Assembly: GCA_050955105.1 (NCBI GenBank)
Contig: JBPBQZ010000057.1
Span: 12,729-76,728, forward strand
Direction: 5' to 3'
Length of the DNA: 64,000 nt
From: JBPBQZ01 sp050955105
GTDB taxonomy: Bacteria; Pseudomonadota; Gammaproteobacteria; Burkholderiales; Burkholderiaceae
Shown: positions 63,476 through 64,000 of the stretch, one piece after another
Layout of the letters: the number at the start of each line of letters is the position of its first letter
Numbering within the stretch: the stretch's first letter is position 1
Program-made: the position numbers and the translations under genes
The notes under the pieces: generated by a model
Told to the model about the DNA's origin: nothing
Seen by the model: only the letters and a program-made list of their open reading frames with translations
Databases searched by the model: none

Positions 63476-64000
63476 ATGAACTTTGCATTGATCCTTTTGA
63501 TTCTGGTCGTATTGACCGGTATTGCATGGGTGGCTGAAAAACTGGTTTTCCTGCCGACACGGCGGCGGCAGTCGGAAGCGGCGGTGGCTGAATTCGACCG
63601 CCAGCAGGTCGCCATCGGCACCCGCTTCGCGTCGCCCGATGCCCCGGCCAAGCGTGAAGAGGCGCGGCAACAGGCCTTGCGCCAGCCTTGGTGGCTCGAA
63701 TATTCGGCCAGTTTCTTCCCCGTCATTCTGTTGGTGTTCGTGTTGCGCTCGTTCGTGGTCGAGCCGTTCAAGATTCCTTCGGGCTCGATGGTGCCGACAC
63801 TGCTGGTCGGCGACTTCATCCTGGTGAATAAATTCGATTACGGTATTCGCCTGCCGGTAATCGATAAAAAGATCATTCCGCTGGGTTCTCCCAAGCGCGG
63901 CGACGTCGTGGTGTTTCGCTATCCGAAAGACGAGACGGTGGATTACATCAAGCGCGTGGTCGGTTTGCCAGGCGATACGGTGGCCTATGAAAACAAGCGG
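63476..64000 (+). CDS. lepB: Signal peptidase I (LepB), 5' part; truncated by window end
   Basis: Leader peptidase removes signal peptides from exported proteins. The visible 175 residues contain two membrane helices (about 1-25 and 76-95) and the catalytic Ser104 in IPSGSMVPTLL. The general-base Lys159 lies in YIKRVVGLPGD. The gene continues beyond base 64000. It begins 9 bp after lepA and is co-transcribed with it. Confidence 0.97.
   Translation, partial: MNFALILLILVVLTGIAWVAEKLVFLPTRRRQSEAAVAEFDRQQVAIGTRFASPDAPAKREEARQQALRQPWWLEYSASFFPVILLVFVLRSFVVEPFKIPSGSMVPTLLVGDFILVNKFDYGIRLPVIDKKIIPLGSPKRGDVVVFRYPKDETVDYIKRVVGLPGDTVAYENKR

Overview
The window is a gene-dense, GC-rich stretch of core chromosome from a betaproteobacterium. 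It most likely belongs to the Burkholderiaceae (Burkholderia / Paraburkholderia / Pandoraea / Robbsia group). Evidence for this is the gene order rpmF-plsX-fabH-fabD-fabG-acpP-fabF-(small membrane protein)-rpoE-rseA-rseB-mucD-lepA-lepB, the DUF3311 + SSS transporter pair, an intracellular PHB depolymerase with its active-site Cys at residue 183, and the htpG-ubiC neighbourhood. The genus cannot be fixed from the sequence alone. I see no phage, insertion sequence, CRISPR array or obvious island.

Layout. 0-5.2 kb: parC, a CopD-like membrane protein and a PDC-GGDEF-EAL protein. 5.5-9.1 kb: ridA, a PLP aminotransferase and a divergent MocR-type regulator. 9.2-13.2 kb: htpG behind a strong RpoH-type promoter, then ubiC, a DNA glycosylase and a spermidine-synthase-like protein, nearly end to end. 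13.4-18.5 kb: DUF3311/mctP-like transporter, tal, and a MoxR/VWA pair. 18.6-22.7 kb: two small c-type cytochromes, a DUF1841 protein, nth, rnfB-like and phaZ. 22.9-28.3 kb: GH15, a DUF3096 peptide, a sigma-54 response regulator with an unusual upstream region, divergent pterin genes (phhB / pteridine reductase) and tRNA-Asn. 28.4-37.6 kb: AMACR/CaiB, an orphan branched-chain amino-acid binding protein, fdxA, pncB, an ion transporter with an in-frame hexanucleotide repeat, a 2-hydroxyacid dehydrogenase, rmuC and a small membrane protein. 37.7-41.1 kb: molybdenum cofactor genes moeA-mobA-moaA. 41.2-50 kb: rne with a long leader, divergent from rluC-HAD phosphatase-Rieske-S49 peptidase, then a convergent tetrapyrrole-type methylase and maf. 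50-64 kb: yceD(DUF177)-rpmF, the fatty-acid biosynthesis cluster, the sigma-E envelope-stress operon, lepA and the 5' part of lepB, which runs off the window.

How the genes work together. PlsX, FabH, FabD, FabG, AcpP and FabF form most of the type II fatty-acid/phospholipid initiation pathway. RpoE, RseA, RseB and the DegP-type protease form a complete sigma-E signalling and response module. MoeA, MobA and MoaA are three steps of molybdenum cofactor synthesis. PhhB and the pteridine reductase recycle or make reduced pterins.

The most interesting non-coding signal is on the minus strand at 26.63-26.78 kb. A near-consensus sigma-54 promoter is followed about 120 nt later by a textbook intrinsic terminator, with no open frame between them. 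It lies immediately upstream of a sigma-54-dependent response regulator that appears to start at TTG. This looks like an undescribed sigma-54-dependent small RNA, or a terminator-controlled leader of the regulator gene. Two genes, ubiC and mobA, lack a usable canonical start codon where their families begin.
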